DNA of 64,000 nt, from NCBI GenBank assembly GCA_003278955.1, contig QCCB01000003.1:24379-88378 (forward strand). The letters run 5' to 3'. The stretch's first letter is position 1; the number at the start of each line of letters is the position of its first letter. Below the pieces are notes generated by a model. It was not told where the DNA came from. It saw nothing but the letters and a program-made list of their open reading frames with translations, and did no database searches. Below are positions 31,416-41,672 of this stretch, in pieces. The position numbers and the translations under genes are program-made. The stretch is from Prochlorococcus sp. AG-347-K10 (GTDB lineage: Bacteria; Cyanobacteriota; Cyanobacteriia; PCC-6307; Cyanobiaceae).

Positions 31416-32345
31416 TTATTTATAATTTCTTTTTTTATTTAATAAAGTCATACTAGCAATAACTACGCTCCAGCACTGTCCAAAATATAAAATTACACCT
31501 AATAGCCATACCCACAAAGTAAGTACAAGAAAACCTCCAATAAATCCATATGCTTGAAATCTGACACCAAGGGAGAGAATACTTTTACTTACCGCTAGGT
31601 TCAAAGTGGTTAGGCCAATTCCGATAAGAAAAGATCCAGGTAAAAGTGGTTTCAAAGGTACTTTTCTACTGGGTAATAGGGCTTGTAATAAAAGAGCCAT
31701 TAAAGAAAATCCGATTAATGGTATTGCAAACTGACCAACTTGTAAAAGCGGTAGCTTTAATAATAAATCAGAAATAAGGTTATTAGATTTTGAAATATTT
31801 TCTAAAACGTTACTTGGGATCATCCTAAGATTTGCACTAATCTGATCTAGCACCATTAAAAAGCCAATAAAGAATACTATTAAAAAGGCTTCAACTCTAT
31901 TTCTGAGAAACCTTGAAGCTTGCACTCTCCAAGCAGAATTTACTTTTTTTGAAGGAATTTCGTCTTCCCAAAGCCTATCAGAACCTCTTTGAAGAGATAG
32001 ATATGCATTTCCTGCTGTAAAAAGCAAAAACATAGCCCCAAGAATACCTGCCCCAAAACCTTGATCTATCAAATTAAATAATGTTGTCTCTACTAACTCA
32101 ACTACTGAAGGAGGTAAAAGCTGAGCAGCAATAGCAATTATTTGTTGATCTAATCCTTCTTGTTTGCCTAAGAACCATGAAGCTATTGAAAGAGAAATTA
32201 GAAGAATAGGAAAAAATGATTGAAGTGTGTAGTATGCAAATGCAGCGCTTAAATCAACACAATCAGACTTGCTCCATCGCTCGCAAGCTCCCCATAAACT
32301 TTTCAGTATCCATGTTGAACTTCGCTGCATATTAATTTTTTTCAA
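31416..32345 (-). CDS. YihY/BrkB family inner membrane protein
   Basis: DLSAAFAYYTLQSFFPILLISLSI and multi-TM layout. Confidence 0.88.
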   Translation of the reverse strand: MKKINMQRSSTWILKSLWGACERWSKSDCVDLSAAFAYYTLQSFFPILLISLSIASWFLGKQEGLDQQIIAIAAQLLPPSVVELVETTLFNLIDQGFGAGILGAMFLLFTAGNAYLSLQRGSDRLWEDEIPSKKVNSAWRVQASRFLRNRVEAFLIVFFIGFLMVLDQISANLRMIPSNVLENISKSNNLISDLLLKLPLLQVGQFAIPLIGFSLMALLLQALLPSRKVPLKPLLPGSFLIGIGLTTLNLAVSKSILSLGVRFQAYGFIGGFLVLTLWVWLLGVILYFGQCWSVVIASMTLLNKKRNYK

Positions 32346-32421
32346 ATATTTTGTTTATTTACTTGTTTTTTATTGTATCTGATTAAGAAATTTTTCAAGC
32401 AATTGTTTATTTACCATGCAA

Positions 32422-33222
32422 CTATTTTTCTAATAATAAATTCCCCCATGGTTTTAAAATTTCAACTTTTTCTATAGATCTACAAGCAATTAATGGGAAA
32501 TTAACATCACTCAAGTCTTCACCTGAATCTAAATTTAAAGGATCTGTTTCTAACCACTCTATAGAACAATTGAGTTCTTCTAATAACAGCCAGGCTGCTG
32601 CAATATCCCATATTTTAGGGGTTGATTCTATTGCTCCGAAAGTTTGTCCCATCGCTACACTCGTAAGATTTAAACTCGATACACCTAAGAGTCTGATTTT
32701 GCCAGGAAATACTGATTTTGGTTTTTTTTGTAAAATTTTTATTGATCTACTACATAAAGAAATGCATTCACTTCGATGATTATTTTGACTAGGATCTATT
32801 TTCTGGTTATTTAACCAAACCCCTTTACCTTTAATAGATACAAATTTTTTTTTCAATGTAGGAATTACTAAAAAAGAAGATTGCGGTTTACCATCAACAA
32901 ACCTTGCGACCGATATAGACCAATAAGGAATACCTGCAGCAAAATTTGTCGTACCATCGAGGGGATCGACCACCCAATAAGCTTTTGAGTTTGGAATTAA
33001 CTTTTGCCCTTCTTCACTAAGGACGCCCTCACCTGGAGCTATTGAAGCCAAGCCATCTACGATTGTTTTGTCACTCCATAAATCACAACTTGTTAATAAT
33101 GATCCATCTGCTTTATTGCTGGCACTAATATTTCCAAAATCTTTTTTTTGACGTTTACTAACTAATTCAAATAAAGAATCTAATTCACTTAGTTGCTTAT
33201 TAGTTAAATTTGGTGGATTCAT
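32422..33222 (-). CDS. Inositol monophosphatase family protein
   Basis: VVDPLDGTTNFAAGIPYWSISVA; WDIAAAWLLLEE. Confidence 0.9.
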   Translation of the reverse strand: MNPPNLTNKQLSELDSLFELVSKRQKKDFGNISASNKADGSLLTSCDLWSDKTIVDGLASIAPGEGVLSEEGQKLIPNSKAYWVVDPLDGTTNFAAGIPYWSISVARFVDGKPQSSFLVIPTLKKKFVSIKGKGVWLNNQKIDPSQNNHRSECISLCSRSIKILQKKPKSVFPGKIRLLGVSSLNLTSVAMGQTFGAIESTPKIWDIAAAWLLLEELNCSIEWLETDPLNLDSGEDLSDVNFPLIACRSIEKVEILKPWGNLLLEK

Positions 33223-34652
33223 CTTTGTATATTACAAATAGATTCTGTATCTTTAATTTTAGTATTATTATTACCCAAACAATTTTTACTTATATCAAGA
33301 AAAGTTAATCTTTCTAATTCATCTAAATTTAAATTGTAATTATATATTGCATTAATGTTTTTTGATTTCGCATTACTTAGTTCACTTTGCCTAACAAGAA
33401 CATCTTTTAAAGTTGATATTCCAACATCGTATCTAAGTCTGGAAAGCCTTACAGACTCTTTGCTAGATTTAATTTCTTTAAGAGAGGAAATTATTTTCTC
33501 TTCACTTAATTTAAGATTTAAGTAGGCTTTACTAATACTTGTGGTCAAAACATTTTTTAGATTTTCATAATTATATTTTTCAGCTTCTGCATTTTCTATT
33601 TTTGATTTGTAAGAGTTCTTATTTTGTCCACCATCAAAAATATTCCATGCAAAATTTAGACTTATGGTATTTGTGTAATTTGATCCAGATTTTTCAGAGT
33701 CGATATTAGTTGTTAGAGATTCACCTTTAGAAAATGTACTTGATAATGTATTGCTGATGTAGATCTTTGGCTTATTTTGAGCTAAAAAACTATTTGCTTG
33801 GCTATTTTTGATTGATTTTTGAAGAATAAGGTTTTTTAAAGAAAGATTTTTATCTAAACCTTCATTAATATTTTTATTCAATCTATGATTCCAAAACCCT
33901 ATTAGATTTTGCTCATTACTACTTTCAAAATTTTCCTTAATATTAAGTATCTCTTTAAGGGATATTTTATTAATTTCATGTTCTATTTTTTTTTCATTGA
34001 GAGATTGTTTATCTCGAGATAATTGCGCTTCTGCTTCAAGAACTTCAAATTTTGTACCAATTCCAGCTTCTAACTTTGTTTGAGCATTATCTAGACTTGT
34101 TATTGATAAATCAAGTGTAAATTTCTTGTTTTTGATATCTTGATATGACTTTTGGTATTTGTGATACCTCCTTCTTGCTTCTTGAATTAAATCTTTTTTC
34201 TTAATTTCATAGTTATTTTTTGCAATTTTGTAATTTTCTTTGGCAATTTTTATTTCTGATCCCCTAAGTGGGTCAATTAAATCCAATTTAATATTAAGAG
34301 ACGGATTAGCCGTAAATTGTGATGTTTTTAAAGTCTGTGAATTACTGCTGTAATTTTTACCTGCGACATATTTTGGTAACCCAATTGCTTGAAAATCTAA
34401 GGATGGGTATCTTTGAGCAATTTGACTGGAAAGATTAAATCTTGCAGAGTTTACTAATTTTTGTGATGATTTTAATTCTGGATTATTTAGGATAATTTTT
34501 TCTATTTCTTGATAATCAATAAAAGTAATATTTGATTTTTCTTCTAAAATATTATCAATATAATTTTTTGTTTCGCTAGAAAGTCCACTAATAGAGTTGA
34601 TACTTAGAGTAAGGGGCAATAATAAGAATGGATTTATTACTCTTCTAAGCAT
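33219..34652 (-). CDS. TolC family outer membrane protein
   Basis: Signal-like N-terminus; paired coiled-coil repeats; LEAGIGTKFEVLEAEAQLS, RYDVGISTLKDVLVRQSEL. Confidence 0.85.
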   Translation of the reverse strand: MLRRVINPFLLLPLTLSINSISGLSSETKNYIDNILEEKSNITFIDYQEIEKIILNNPELKSSQKLVNSARFNLSSQIAQRYPSLDFQAIGLPKYVAGKNYSSNSQTLKTSQFTANPSLNIKLDLIDPLRGSEIKIAKENYKIAKNNYEIKKKDLIQEARRRYHKYQKSYQDIKNKKFTLDLSITSLDNAQTKLEAGIGTKFEVLEAEAQLSRDKQSLNEKKIEHEINKISLKEILNIKENFESSNEQNLIGFWNHRLNKNINEGLDKNLSLKNLILQKSIKNSQANSFLAQNKPKIYISNTLSSTFSKGESLTTNIDSEKSGSNYTNTISLNFAWNIFDGGQNKNSYKSKIENAEAEKYNYENLKNVLTTSISKAYLNLKLSEEKIISSLKEIKSSKESVRLSRLRYDVGISTLKDVLVRQSELSNAKSKNINAIYNYNLNLDELERLTFLDISKNCLGNNNTKIKDTESICNIQR

Positions 34653-34677
34653 GTTTTATAGTATCGAGGATATTCGA

Positions 34678-36057
34678 TTAACCAATCAGAGTATTAATAA
34701 TATCATTTGAATCAGCAAGAACGTGAATTTTGGTATTTAATTGATTTTCAACTTCTTTAATATTTTTATCATCTAAAAATAAATCAGTATTAAGTTTTAA
34801 CATTATAGATGGAATGTAAATAGCTTCTCCTAAATCCTTATTTTTCAGCCCGTAAATTAGATCTTCACCAGTAAGAAGACCCGTAACAATTTGATCTTGA
34901 CCCCAATATATACTTGGCAAACCATATAAGTTGATTTTTAAACCATCAATTAAGTTTAATTTCGTAACTGTAGGAATTAGGGCTTCATAAACTAATTTAC
35001 CAACAATCCAACTAACTTTTTTTGGCTGTTTTATTTTTTTTGGCAGGTTGTTAGAGTTCTCACGTAATATCTTTAGAAAGTTTCTAATTGATCCTACTCC
35101 ATTAGATTCTTGTGGCATATTTTCGTAGGTTTTATAACTAGGTAAATTTATACCAGCTATTAAATACCATTCGTCTGCTAGCCAACAAAAACGAGTTCCA
35201 AGAGTATTTTGTAGAGAGGCTTGAATTCTTTCCACCTGTTTAATCGTTTTTATTGCGTATTCTGGGCTTATTGATTTCAATCCATCATTTTCAGGTCTAA
35301 ACTTTGTAAGTCCTACGGGAACTATTGCAACTGATAGTACTGTCTGAGAAGTTTTTTTGTAGAACTCAGCAAGTTCCAAAATTGATTTTTCAAGAATATC
35401 CCCATCATTTATTTCTGGACAAACAACAATTTGAGCATGTATTTGAATAGAGTTTTTTTCAAACCATGAAATTTGATCGAGTATCACTCCTGCTTTTTTA
35501 TTTTTTAATAATTTTTCTCTTGTAGCGGGATCAGTAGCATGAACTGAAATAAAAAGTGGGGATAGTTTCTGCAAAGCAATTCTTTCCCAGTCTTCTTTTT
35601 TTAAATTCGTAAGAGTTAGATAAGAGCCATAGAGGAAACTTAATCTATAATCATCATCTTTTATGTAGAGGCTTTTTCTTTTGCCACTTGGCTGTTGATC
35701 AATAAAACAAAATGGACATCTATTATTGCATTGCTTGATTGAATCAAATAATGCATCTTTAAAGTTAATACCTAAATTAACGTCTTGATCTTTTTCAATA
35801 CTTATATTGTGAATTTTATGATTTTTATCTAAAACTGATATGTCTAAAATTTCTTCACTAATGAGAATCTGATAATCAATTAAATCTCTTGGTTTTTTTC
35901 CATTAATACTAATAATTGAATCACCTGATTCAAATCCTATTTCTTGAGCGATGGAATTGGCTTCAATACTTTCAATTTCTGCAGGGTTTATTTTATAAGT
36001 AATATTAGGAACCAAAAGATCAATGGGATCTTCCGTGTAATTAATTTCTTGCCACAC
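34678..36057 (-). CDS. Radical SAM protein with N-terminal PDZ-like domain (DUF512/TIGR03279-like)
   Basis: CNNRCPFCFIDQQPSGKRKSLYIKDDDYRLSFLYGSYLTLTN. Confidence 0.88.
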   Translation of the reverse strand: MWQEINYTEDPIDLLVPNITYKINPAEIESIEANSIAQEIGFESGDSIISINGKKPRDLIDYQILISEEILDISVLDKNHKIHNISIEKDQDVNLGINFKDALFDSIKQCNNRCPFCFIDQQPSGKRKSLYIKDDDYRLSFLYGSYLTLTNLKKEDWERIALQKLSPLFISVHATDPATREKLLKNKKAGVILDQISWFEKNSIQIHAQIVVCPEINDGDILEKSILELAEFYKKTSQTVLSVAIVPVGLTKFRPENDGLKSISPEYAIKTIKQVERIQASLQNTLGTRFCWLADEWYLIAGINLPSYKTYENMPQESNGVGSIRNFLKILRENSNNLPKKIKQPKKVSWIVGKLVYEALIPTVTKLNLIDGLKINLYGLPSIYWGQDQIVTGLLTGEDLIYGLKNKDLGEAIYIPSIMLKLNTDLFLDDKNIKEVENQLNTKIHVLADSNDIINTLIG

Positions 36058-36234
36058 AATTTAAGGCCAAATACTCTTATTTATATTTATTCTAAACTTA
36101 TATATGACTCAAAGTGTATTAAATACTTTTAAAACCGCAATATAGGTTTCAAATTATGGGCCTTTTATTTATTAAAATATGACATTCGCAGTTTTCTAAA
36201 ACACGATTTAGATTAATTAAAATAGACTTTTTCA

Positions 36235-37002
36235 TTGAAAGAATTAATTACAAAAAATTTAGAAGTAAAAGATAAATTCAACTATGAATCCCATAAGACA
36301 GTTGATTCATACAAAAAGAGTTTTTTATCAAATCCTTTATCTTTAAGATTGTGGTCTTCTTTTTTTGTAATTTTACCTATTTTTGTTCAAGCCCCTTGGG
36401 TTAGATTAGAACCAATAAGTGCTCTTTGTTTTACTTTTGTTATTGTCTTAGTGGCAATTGTTTTGAATCAGAAAGGATCAAATAAGTGGTTTATTGTCAG
36501 TTCATTATTACTTGGTATATCAGGTAGTTGGCTTGGTGGATGTTTGTTCTGGGGTTGGTTAAGCCCTTTTCCTATCCTACACATACCTGTTGAAGCTGTA
36601 GTTCTCCCATTAGCTTTAATTGGATTTGGTACTAATTGGAAAATAGGTTCTAGTTTCTATATCTCTTCTTTATTTGGAACCGCAGTCACCGACATTACAA
36701 TATTTTTAATCGGAATCATGGATCAATGGAAGCACGTAATTACTGCAGATCCTGAAAATGCACCCATTATTCTTCAAAAAACTTCAGAGAGTCTTATTCA
36801 AATAAAATCATTATCTATTATCGTTTGTGTTGCTCTTATACTTTGGTTTATTTCAAAAGAAATTTTAGATTCTGGCACAATCAATACTACTAGTGGTACA
36901 GCACTCTTGGTTTCTGGTTACGTAATTCAAACCACATTAATTGTTGATGGTATTTTTATTGTTTTAGCAATTCTGCAACCAACTTTTAGTGGATTGGTTT
37001 AA
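36235..37002 (+). CDS. DUF3120-like membrane protein
   Basis: Multi-TM 255 aa cyanobacterial-type; TTG start. Confidence 0.6.
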   Translation: MKELITKNLEVKDKFNYESHKTVDSYKKSFLSNPLSLRLWSSFFVILPIFVQAPWVRLEPISALCFTFVIVLVAIVLNQKGSNKWFIVSSLLLGISGSWLGGCLFWGWLSPFPILHIPVEAVVLPLALIGFGTNWKIGSSFYISSLFGTAVTDITIFLIGIMDQWKHVITADPENAPIILQKTSESLIQIKSLSIIVCVALILWFISKEILDSGTINTTSGTALLVSGYVIQTTLIVDGIFIVLAILQPTFSGLV

Positions 37003-38669
37003 TGTTAAGGCCTCCATTTTCGCAAGAACCGATACCAATAAATAATTGGGATGTAATCGTTATAGGCGCTGGAGCTGCTGGCCTTATGGCTTGTCTTGAA
37101 TTACCCTCAAATTTAAAAGTGCTTCTTTTAAATAGAAATACTAGTAAGGTATCTTCCAGTAGATGGGCTCAAGGAGGTATCGCATCTGTTGTTAGACAAG
37201 ATGATTCATTTGATCTTCATGCTGATGATACTTTAAAAGCAGGTGATGGACTATGTGATTTTCAAGCTGTAGAAATGCTAGTTAAAGAAGCTCCAGGTTG
37301 TGTAGAAAGGTTGCAGAATTTAGGGATGATTTTTGATCAAAGTTCTGATCAACTAGCTACTACCTTGGAAGCAGCCCATTCACGAAGAAGAGTCTTACAT
37401 GTTAAAGATCGTACTGGACGAGCATTAGTTGAAGTTCTAGAAGATCATATTGAGAATCAAAAAAATATTCTTCACTGCAGGGGTGTAAGAGTAACTGAAC
37501 TTCTAATTGAAAATAAAGAATGTAGAGGAGTACAGGTTCTTGATGGAGCAAATTTATATTGGATTAAATCTAGAGCTGTTGTTTTGGCTACAGGGGGGGG
37601 GGGGCACTTATTTACAAATACAACAAATCCTGCTCAATCCTCTGGTGAAGGGATTGCTCTTGCATGGAAAGCAGGAGCTGCTATCGAAGATTTAGAGTTC
37701 GTACAATTTCATCCAACAGCTTTAAAATTTTATGGTGCACCTTGCTTTTTAATATCTGAGGCACTTAGAGGAGAAGGAGCGATTTTAGTTGATAAAAATG
37801 GTGAAAGTCCAGTTAAAAATCTTGAAAATGGTGATCTATCTACTAGAGATCAAGTGAGTAGAGCAATTATGAAAAATATGCATGATAATAATGTAGACCA
37901 TGTTGGCTTAGATCTTCGGTATATTGACCCAGAAAAAATTGTAGAGCGCTTTCCCACGATCTTAAGTCGATGTCAAGATTATGGCGTTAACCCTTTAAAT
38001 GCGGTTATTCCTGTAGCTCCTGCAGCTCATTATTGGATGGGAGGTGTTAAAACTGATCTAAATGCATCTTCAACAAGAAAAGGATTATATGCCGTTGGAG
38101 AAGTTGCTTCTACAGGTGTGCATGGTGCTAATAGACTGGCAAGTAATTCACTGATGGAGTGCCTTGTTTTCGCAAGAAAAATGTCTTCAATTGTTTTGAA
38201 TGACCTTTCTAAATTTGAAAAATTTGGTAGATCATTTCAAGAGTTTGATATTGAAGATCCTAAAGAAGATCAAATTTCTATAATTGCTGAAAAAATTGAT
38301 GAACTAAGAAAACTATGTTGGTTAAATTTAGGTGTTTCTCGAAATAAGGTAAATATGAGTAAATTTTTAAATTACATTCAAGATGATATAGATAAATTAA
38401 ATAAAAATGATTTACTAAATAGTCTTGAAAAAATAAAATTTGATCAAAAAATAAAACTTAGTGAACGCAATAGAAGAGCATTAAATCTTTTACTTGATTT
38501 AAAGAATAGACAAATAACCACCATAACTTTATTAAAAGCTTGTCTATTTAGAGAGGAAAGTAGAGGAGGGCATTATAGAGACGATTTCCCTAATAAAGAT
38601 AAAAATTGGGAATGCCATACTAGACAACAATTAGATCATAAAATTCAAAAAAGATTTATTAAAAATTAA
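37002..38669 (+). CDS. nadB: L-aspartate oxidase
   Basis: VIVIGAGAAGLMACLEL, SSRWAQGGIASV, ATGGGGHLFTNTTNP, HPTAL, GEVASTGVHGANRLASNSLMEC. Confidence 0.95.
   Translation: MLRPPFSQEPIPINNWDVIVIGAGAAGLMACLELPSNLKVLLLNRNTSKVSSSRWAQGGIASVVRQDDSFDLHADDTLKAGDGLCDFQAVEMLVKEAPGCVERLQNLGMIFDQSSDQLATTLEAAHSRRRVLHVKDRTGRALVEVLEDHIENQKNILHCRGVRVTELLIENKECRGVQVLDGANLYWIKSRAVVLATGGGGHLFTNTTNPAQSSGEGIALAWKAGAAIEDLEFVQFHPTALKFYGAPCFLISEALRGEGAILVDKNGESPVKNLENGDLSTRDQVSRAIMKNMHDNNVDHVGLDLRYIDPEKIVERFPTILSRCQDYGVNPLNAVIPVAPAAHYWMGGVKTDLNASSTRKGLYAVGEVASTGVHGANRLASNSLMECLVFARKMSSIVLNDLSKFEKFGRSFQEFDIEDPKEDQISIIAEKIDELRKLCWLNLGVSRNKVNMSKFLNYIQDDIDKLNKNDLLNSLEKIKFDQKIKLSERNRRALNLLLDLKNRQITTITLLKACLFREESRGGHYRDDFPNKDKNWECHTRQQLDHKIQKRFIKN
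37593..37604 (+). repeat. 12-nt poly-G homopolymer inside nadB
   Basis: aca-GGGGGGGGGGGG-cac encodes TGGGGH. Confidence 0.9.
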
Positions 38670-39594
38670 GATCTCCCTGATAGTCGGTTTTTGTTGCTAG
38701 TTCATTTAAGTCACGCGTACCACTAATAATTTCTCCATTTATTTCCCAAGAAGGAAATCCACTGATTCCTTTAGTTTGGCATAGCTCATACGCATTATCT
38801 TTACCATCTTTAGCACACTCAACTACTTTTAATTCTTTAACTGCTTCTTTACCAAATAATTGTTTCTGATCGTGGCAATGAGGACACCAGTATGCACTAT
38901 ACATAACAATATTGTTTTCACTTAAAAATTTTGCAAACTTTACCTTCTGGGGAGAGCTTGAAGTGGTAATTATTGGCGAAACATTTTCAGTGGGATTTGC
39001 AACATCAATAGCATTAGAGGGGTCAACGTTTGTTGCCCAAATTAGCCCCCCCAGCAGTACACTTATAGCTACAATGAAACCTCTAAAAATCATAGGTTCT
39101 CTACTTTCGAACTTTGCTCCAATCATAGAAATTATAAAGATAGAAAACGATAAAATTGCTGAAAGTATACAAAAAAAGCAATATGCTTGAATCTTGAAAA
39201 ACATTATATTTATCAATAAAAAGCTAAATGTTGATGACGCACAAGAAATTAGAAATACTAACCACCATAAAAACTTATTTAGTTTTTCTTTTGGGGAAAT
39301 TAAATTAAGTGAGAGTATTATTGTGATACCTAATATTGATAAATATGTTATAAATCCAGCTAATGAGAGAGGTATATCAATTTGATTATTTTCAAATAAA
39401 GTACCCCAAGGACTATTTAAAACCGTTTCACAACCATTTTGTATCCCTGGGCATGAAAGCGAATTAAATAATCCCCAGTTTTTTAAAGTAATCGAACCTG
39501 TATCAACTATGCCTACAGTGCTAAGAATTGCGATTATGATTTTTGGCCATTTCAAATCTTTTTTATTTCTTCTGTTTAAAGTCTTAAGGGCCAT
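38659..39594 (-). CDS. Vitamin K epoxide reductase (VKOR) domain fused to thioredoxin-like domain
   Basis: CFFCILSAILSF VKOR CXXC; YWCPHCHDQKQLFGKEA Trx CXXC. Confidence 0.9.
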   Translation of the reverse strand: MALKTLNRRNKKDLKWPKIIIAILSTVGIVDTGSITLKNWGLFNSLSCPGIQNGCETVLNSPWGTLFENNQIDIPLSLAGFITYLSILGITIILSLNLISPKEKLNKFLWWLVFLISCASSTFSFLLINIMFFKIQAYCFFCILSAILSFSIFIISMIGAKFESREPMIFRGFIVAISVLLGGLIWATNVDPSNAIDVANPTENVSPIITTSSSPQKVKFAKFLSENNIVMYSAYWCPHCHDQKQLFGKEAVKELKVVECAKDGKDNAYELCQTKGISGFPSWEINGEIISGTRDLNELATKTDYQGDLNF

Positions 39595-39718
39595 ACAAAA
39601 AGAAAGTTTGTTATTTACATTATCTATCCTAATATTATCTTGGCATGAGAGTTATATACGAAATGCTTTTTAAATCTTTTAATTCTTATTTTTCAAGTTG
39701 TGAAACAAAATAGTCTCA

Positions 39719-41065
39719 ATGTATAAAGAAAAAAAACTATCTAAGATTGCATTCAGTCATGTTGGTTGTGAGAAAAATCTTGTGGATACTGAACATATGC
39801 AAGGCTTATTAGATAAAGAGGGTTATGTAGTTGACAGTAATATAAATGAAGCGAATGTCGTTGTTGTAAATACTTGCAGTTTTATTGAAACAGCTAGAGA
39901 AGAATCTATTAGAAAAATTCTAGAATATACAAGCCAAGGAAAGGAAGTAATAGTTGCAGGCTGTATGGCTCAGCATTTTAAAGATGAGCTTATAAAAGAA
40001 ATCCCTGAAATAAAAGGTTTGGTTGGGACAGGAGATTATCAAAAGATAGCCAAGGTTTTAGACAGAGTAGAAAAAGGGGAAATCGTTAATGAAGTTTCAA
40101 AAATACCTGAATTTATTGCAGATGAGGAAATGCCTCGTTTTGTAGATAAAAACAAATTTGTTGCTTATCTTCGTATTGCTGAAGGCTGTAACTATAATTG
40201 CGCTTTTTGTATTATTCCTAAATTGAGAGGTCCCCAAAGAAGTAGAACAATAGAATCTATAGTTTCAGAAGCTAAAAGTCTTGCAAAGCATGGGATACAA
40301 GAAATCATATTAATTAGTCAAATAACAACTAATTATGGTCAAGATATTTATGGAAAACCATCATTAGCCAAACTTTTGAATGAGCTTTCTAAAGTTCCAA
40401 TTCCTTGGATCAGGATACATTATGCTTATCCAACGGGTTTAACTGATGAAGTTATTAGAGCTTTCAAAGATTCAGAGAATATAGTGCCTTACTTTGATTT
40501 ACCACTTCAGCATAGTCATCCAGATGTGTTGAGGAGTATGAATAGACCTTGGCAGGCTTCTTTGAATGAATCAATTTTGGAGAAAATTAGAAAAGAAATT
40601 CCATCTGCTGTATTAAGAACAAGTCTCATTGTTGGTTTCCCAGGAGAAAAAAAAGAACATTTTGAACATCTTCTGGAATTTTTGTATAGGCACAAATTTG
40701 ATCATGTAGGAGTGTTTATTTTTTCTCCTGAGGACGGAACTGCAGCTTTTAATTTGCCAAATAGAGTATTCCCAGAGGTTGCAGAGGCAAGAAAAGATAA
40801 TGTCATTTCAGTTCAACAAAATATCTCTAAAGATAAAAATCAGGCATATGTTGGTTCAAAAATGAAAGTTTTGGTAGAAAAAATATCAGATAATTACGAA
40901 TTAATAGGTCGATCCTACAATTTTGCGCCTGAAATTGACGGAAATGTGATTTTATCTATTAATACTAAAAATAATTTGAAAAATTATATTGGTAAATTTG
41001 TTGAAGCAAATATTTCTTTTGCGGATGAATATGATTTGTATGGAGAGATTATTAAAATTTTGTAG
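39719..41065 (+). CDS. rimO: Ribosomal protein S12 methylthiotransferase RimO
   Basis: [37 protein letters not shown]-terminal TRAM. Confidence 0.95.
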   Translation: MYKEKKLSKIAFSHVGCEKNLVDTEHMQGLLDKEGYVVDSNINEANVVVVNTCSFIETAREESIRKILEYTSQGKEVIVAGCMAQHFKDELIKEIPEIKGLVGTGDYQKIAKVLDRVEKGEIVNEVSKIPEFIADEEMPRFVDKNKFVAYLRIAEGCNYNCAFCIIPKLRGPQRSRTIESIVSEAKSLAKHGIQEIILISQITTNYGQDIYGKPSLAKLLNELSKVPIPWIRIHYAYPTGLTDEVIRAFKDSENIVPYFDLPLQHSHPDVLRSMNRPWQASLNESILEKIRKEIPSAVLRTSLIVGFPGEKKEHFEHLLEFLYRHKFDHVGVFIFSPEDGTAAFNLPNRVFPEVAEARKDNVISVQQNISKDKNQAYVGSKMKVLVEKISDNYELIGRSYNFAPEIDGNVILSINTKNNLKNYIGKFVEANISFADEYDLYGEIIKIL

Positions 41066-41068
41066 TTT

Positions 41069-41161
41069 TTAAATTAATTTCACTGCTCTTAAGAGCTTAT
41101 CTAATGCGAAAGCAGCTCCAAAACCAAAACCAATAAATGCAATATAGAAAATGATGTTCAT
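41069..41161 (-). CDS. Single-TM small protein, possibly a cytochrome b6f small subunit (PetL-like)
   Basis: Read by hand: 30 aa MNIIFYIAFIGFGFGAAFALDKLLRAVKLI; resembles the LRAVKLI end of PetL. Confidence 0.5.
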   Translation of the reverse strand: MNIIFYIAFIGFGFGAAFALDKLLRAVKLI

Positions 41162-41225
41162 TAATTTTTTTAATTTTATTTAATTTAACATCAGATGAAA
41201 AGATTAGATTTTTTAGTTTAATTTC

Positions 41226-41612
41226 TTAATCTTGGATATATTCTAATTTTTTGTATAAACATTCTTCTGCTTTTTGTAGTTCCCGGCCTAAATATAGAGC
41301 ATGATCGAATCTGGTTATTAAGTCATTTCTTTCTTCAGTAATCAATATTCCAAGTTGTTTCGCACTAATACCTTTAAAAACTTCATTACTAACTCTTTTA
41401 TTTTGAGAGTCGCATTTAATTGGTTCATTTGTTTCTGGGTCAAGAGCATAGCCTTCTTCATCGATGTTATTTAAAAAGTGTTCTAAAATTATTTTATTTT
41501 CTTCTAAATCTACTTTTATAATAAAATAACCATTTGGATCTAAATCTATATATCGGTTGGATAGATTATTATCAATCTTTATTTTTTCATCTAAACTTTT
41601 ATTAGAATTCAT
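41226..41612 (-). CDS. DUF4346-like conserved cyanobacterial protein
   Basis: RYIDLDPNGYFIIKVDLEENKIILEHFLNNIDEEGYALDPETNEPI. Confidence 0.6.
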   Translation of the reverse strand: MNSNKSLDEKIKIDNNLSNRYIDLDPNGYFIIKVDLEENKIILEHFLNNIDEEGYALDPETNEPIKCDSQNKRVSNEVFKGISAKQLGILITEERNDLITRFDHALYLGRELQKAEECLYKKLEYIQD

Positions 41613-41672
41613 TATTAGAAGTTAATAAGAACTATATTACTAATATAATCTTTAGAAAAGTCAAATAATTTT

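Noticed and set aside
38912-39385. Plus-strand ORFs 38912-39190 and 39194-39385
   Set aside because: Antisense to the VKOR-Trx gene, no independent support
41085-41096. Palindrome GCTCTTAAGAGC after rimO as a terminator
   Set aside because: Lies inside the small PetL-like coding sequence and has no T-tract next to it
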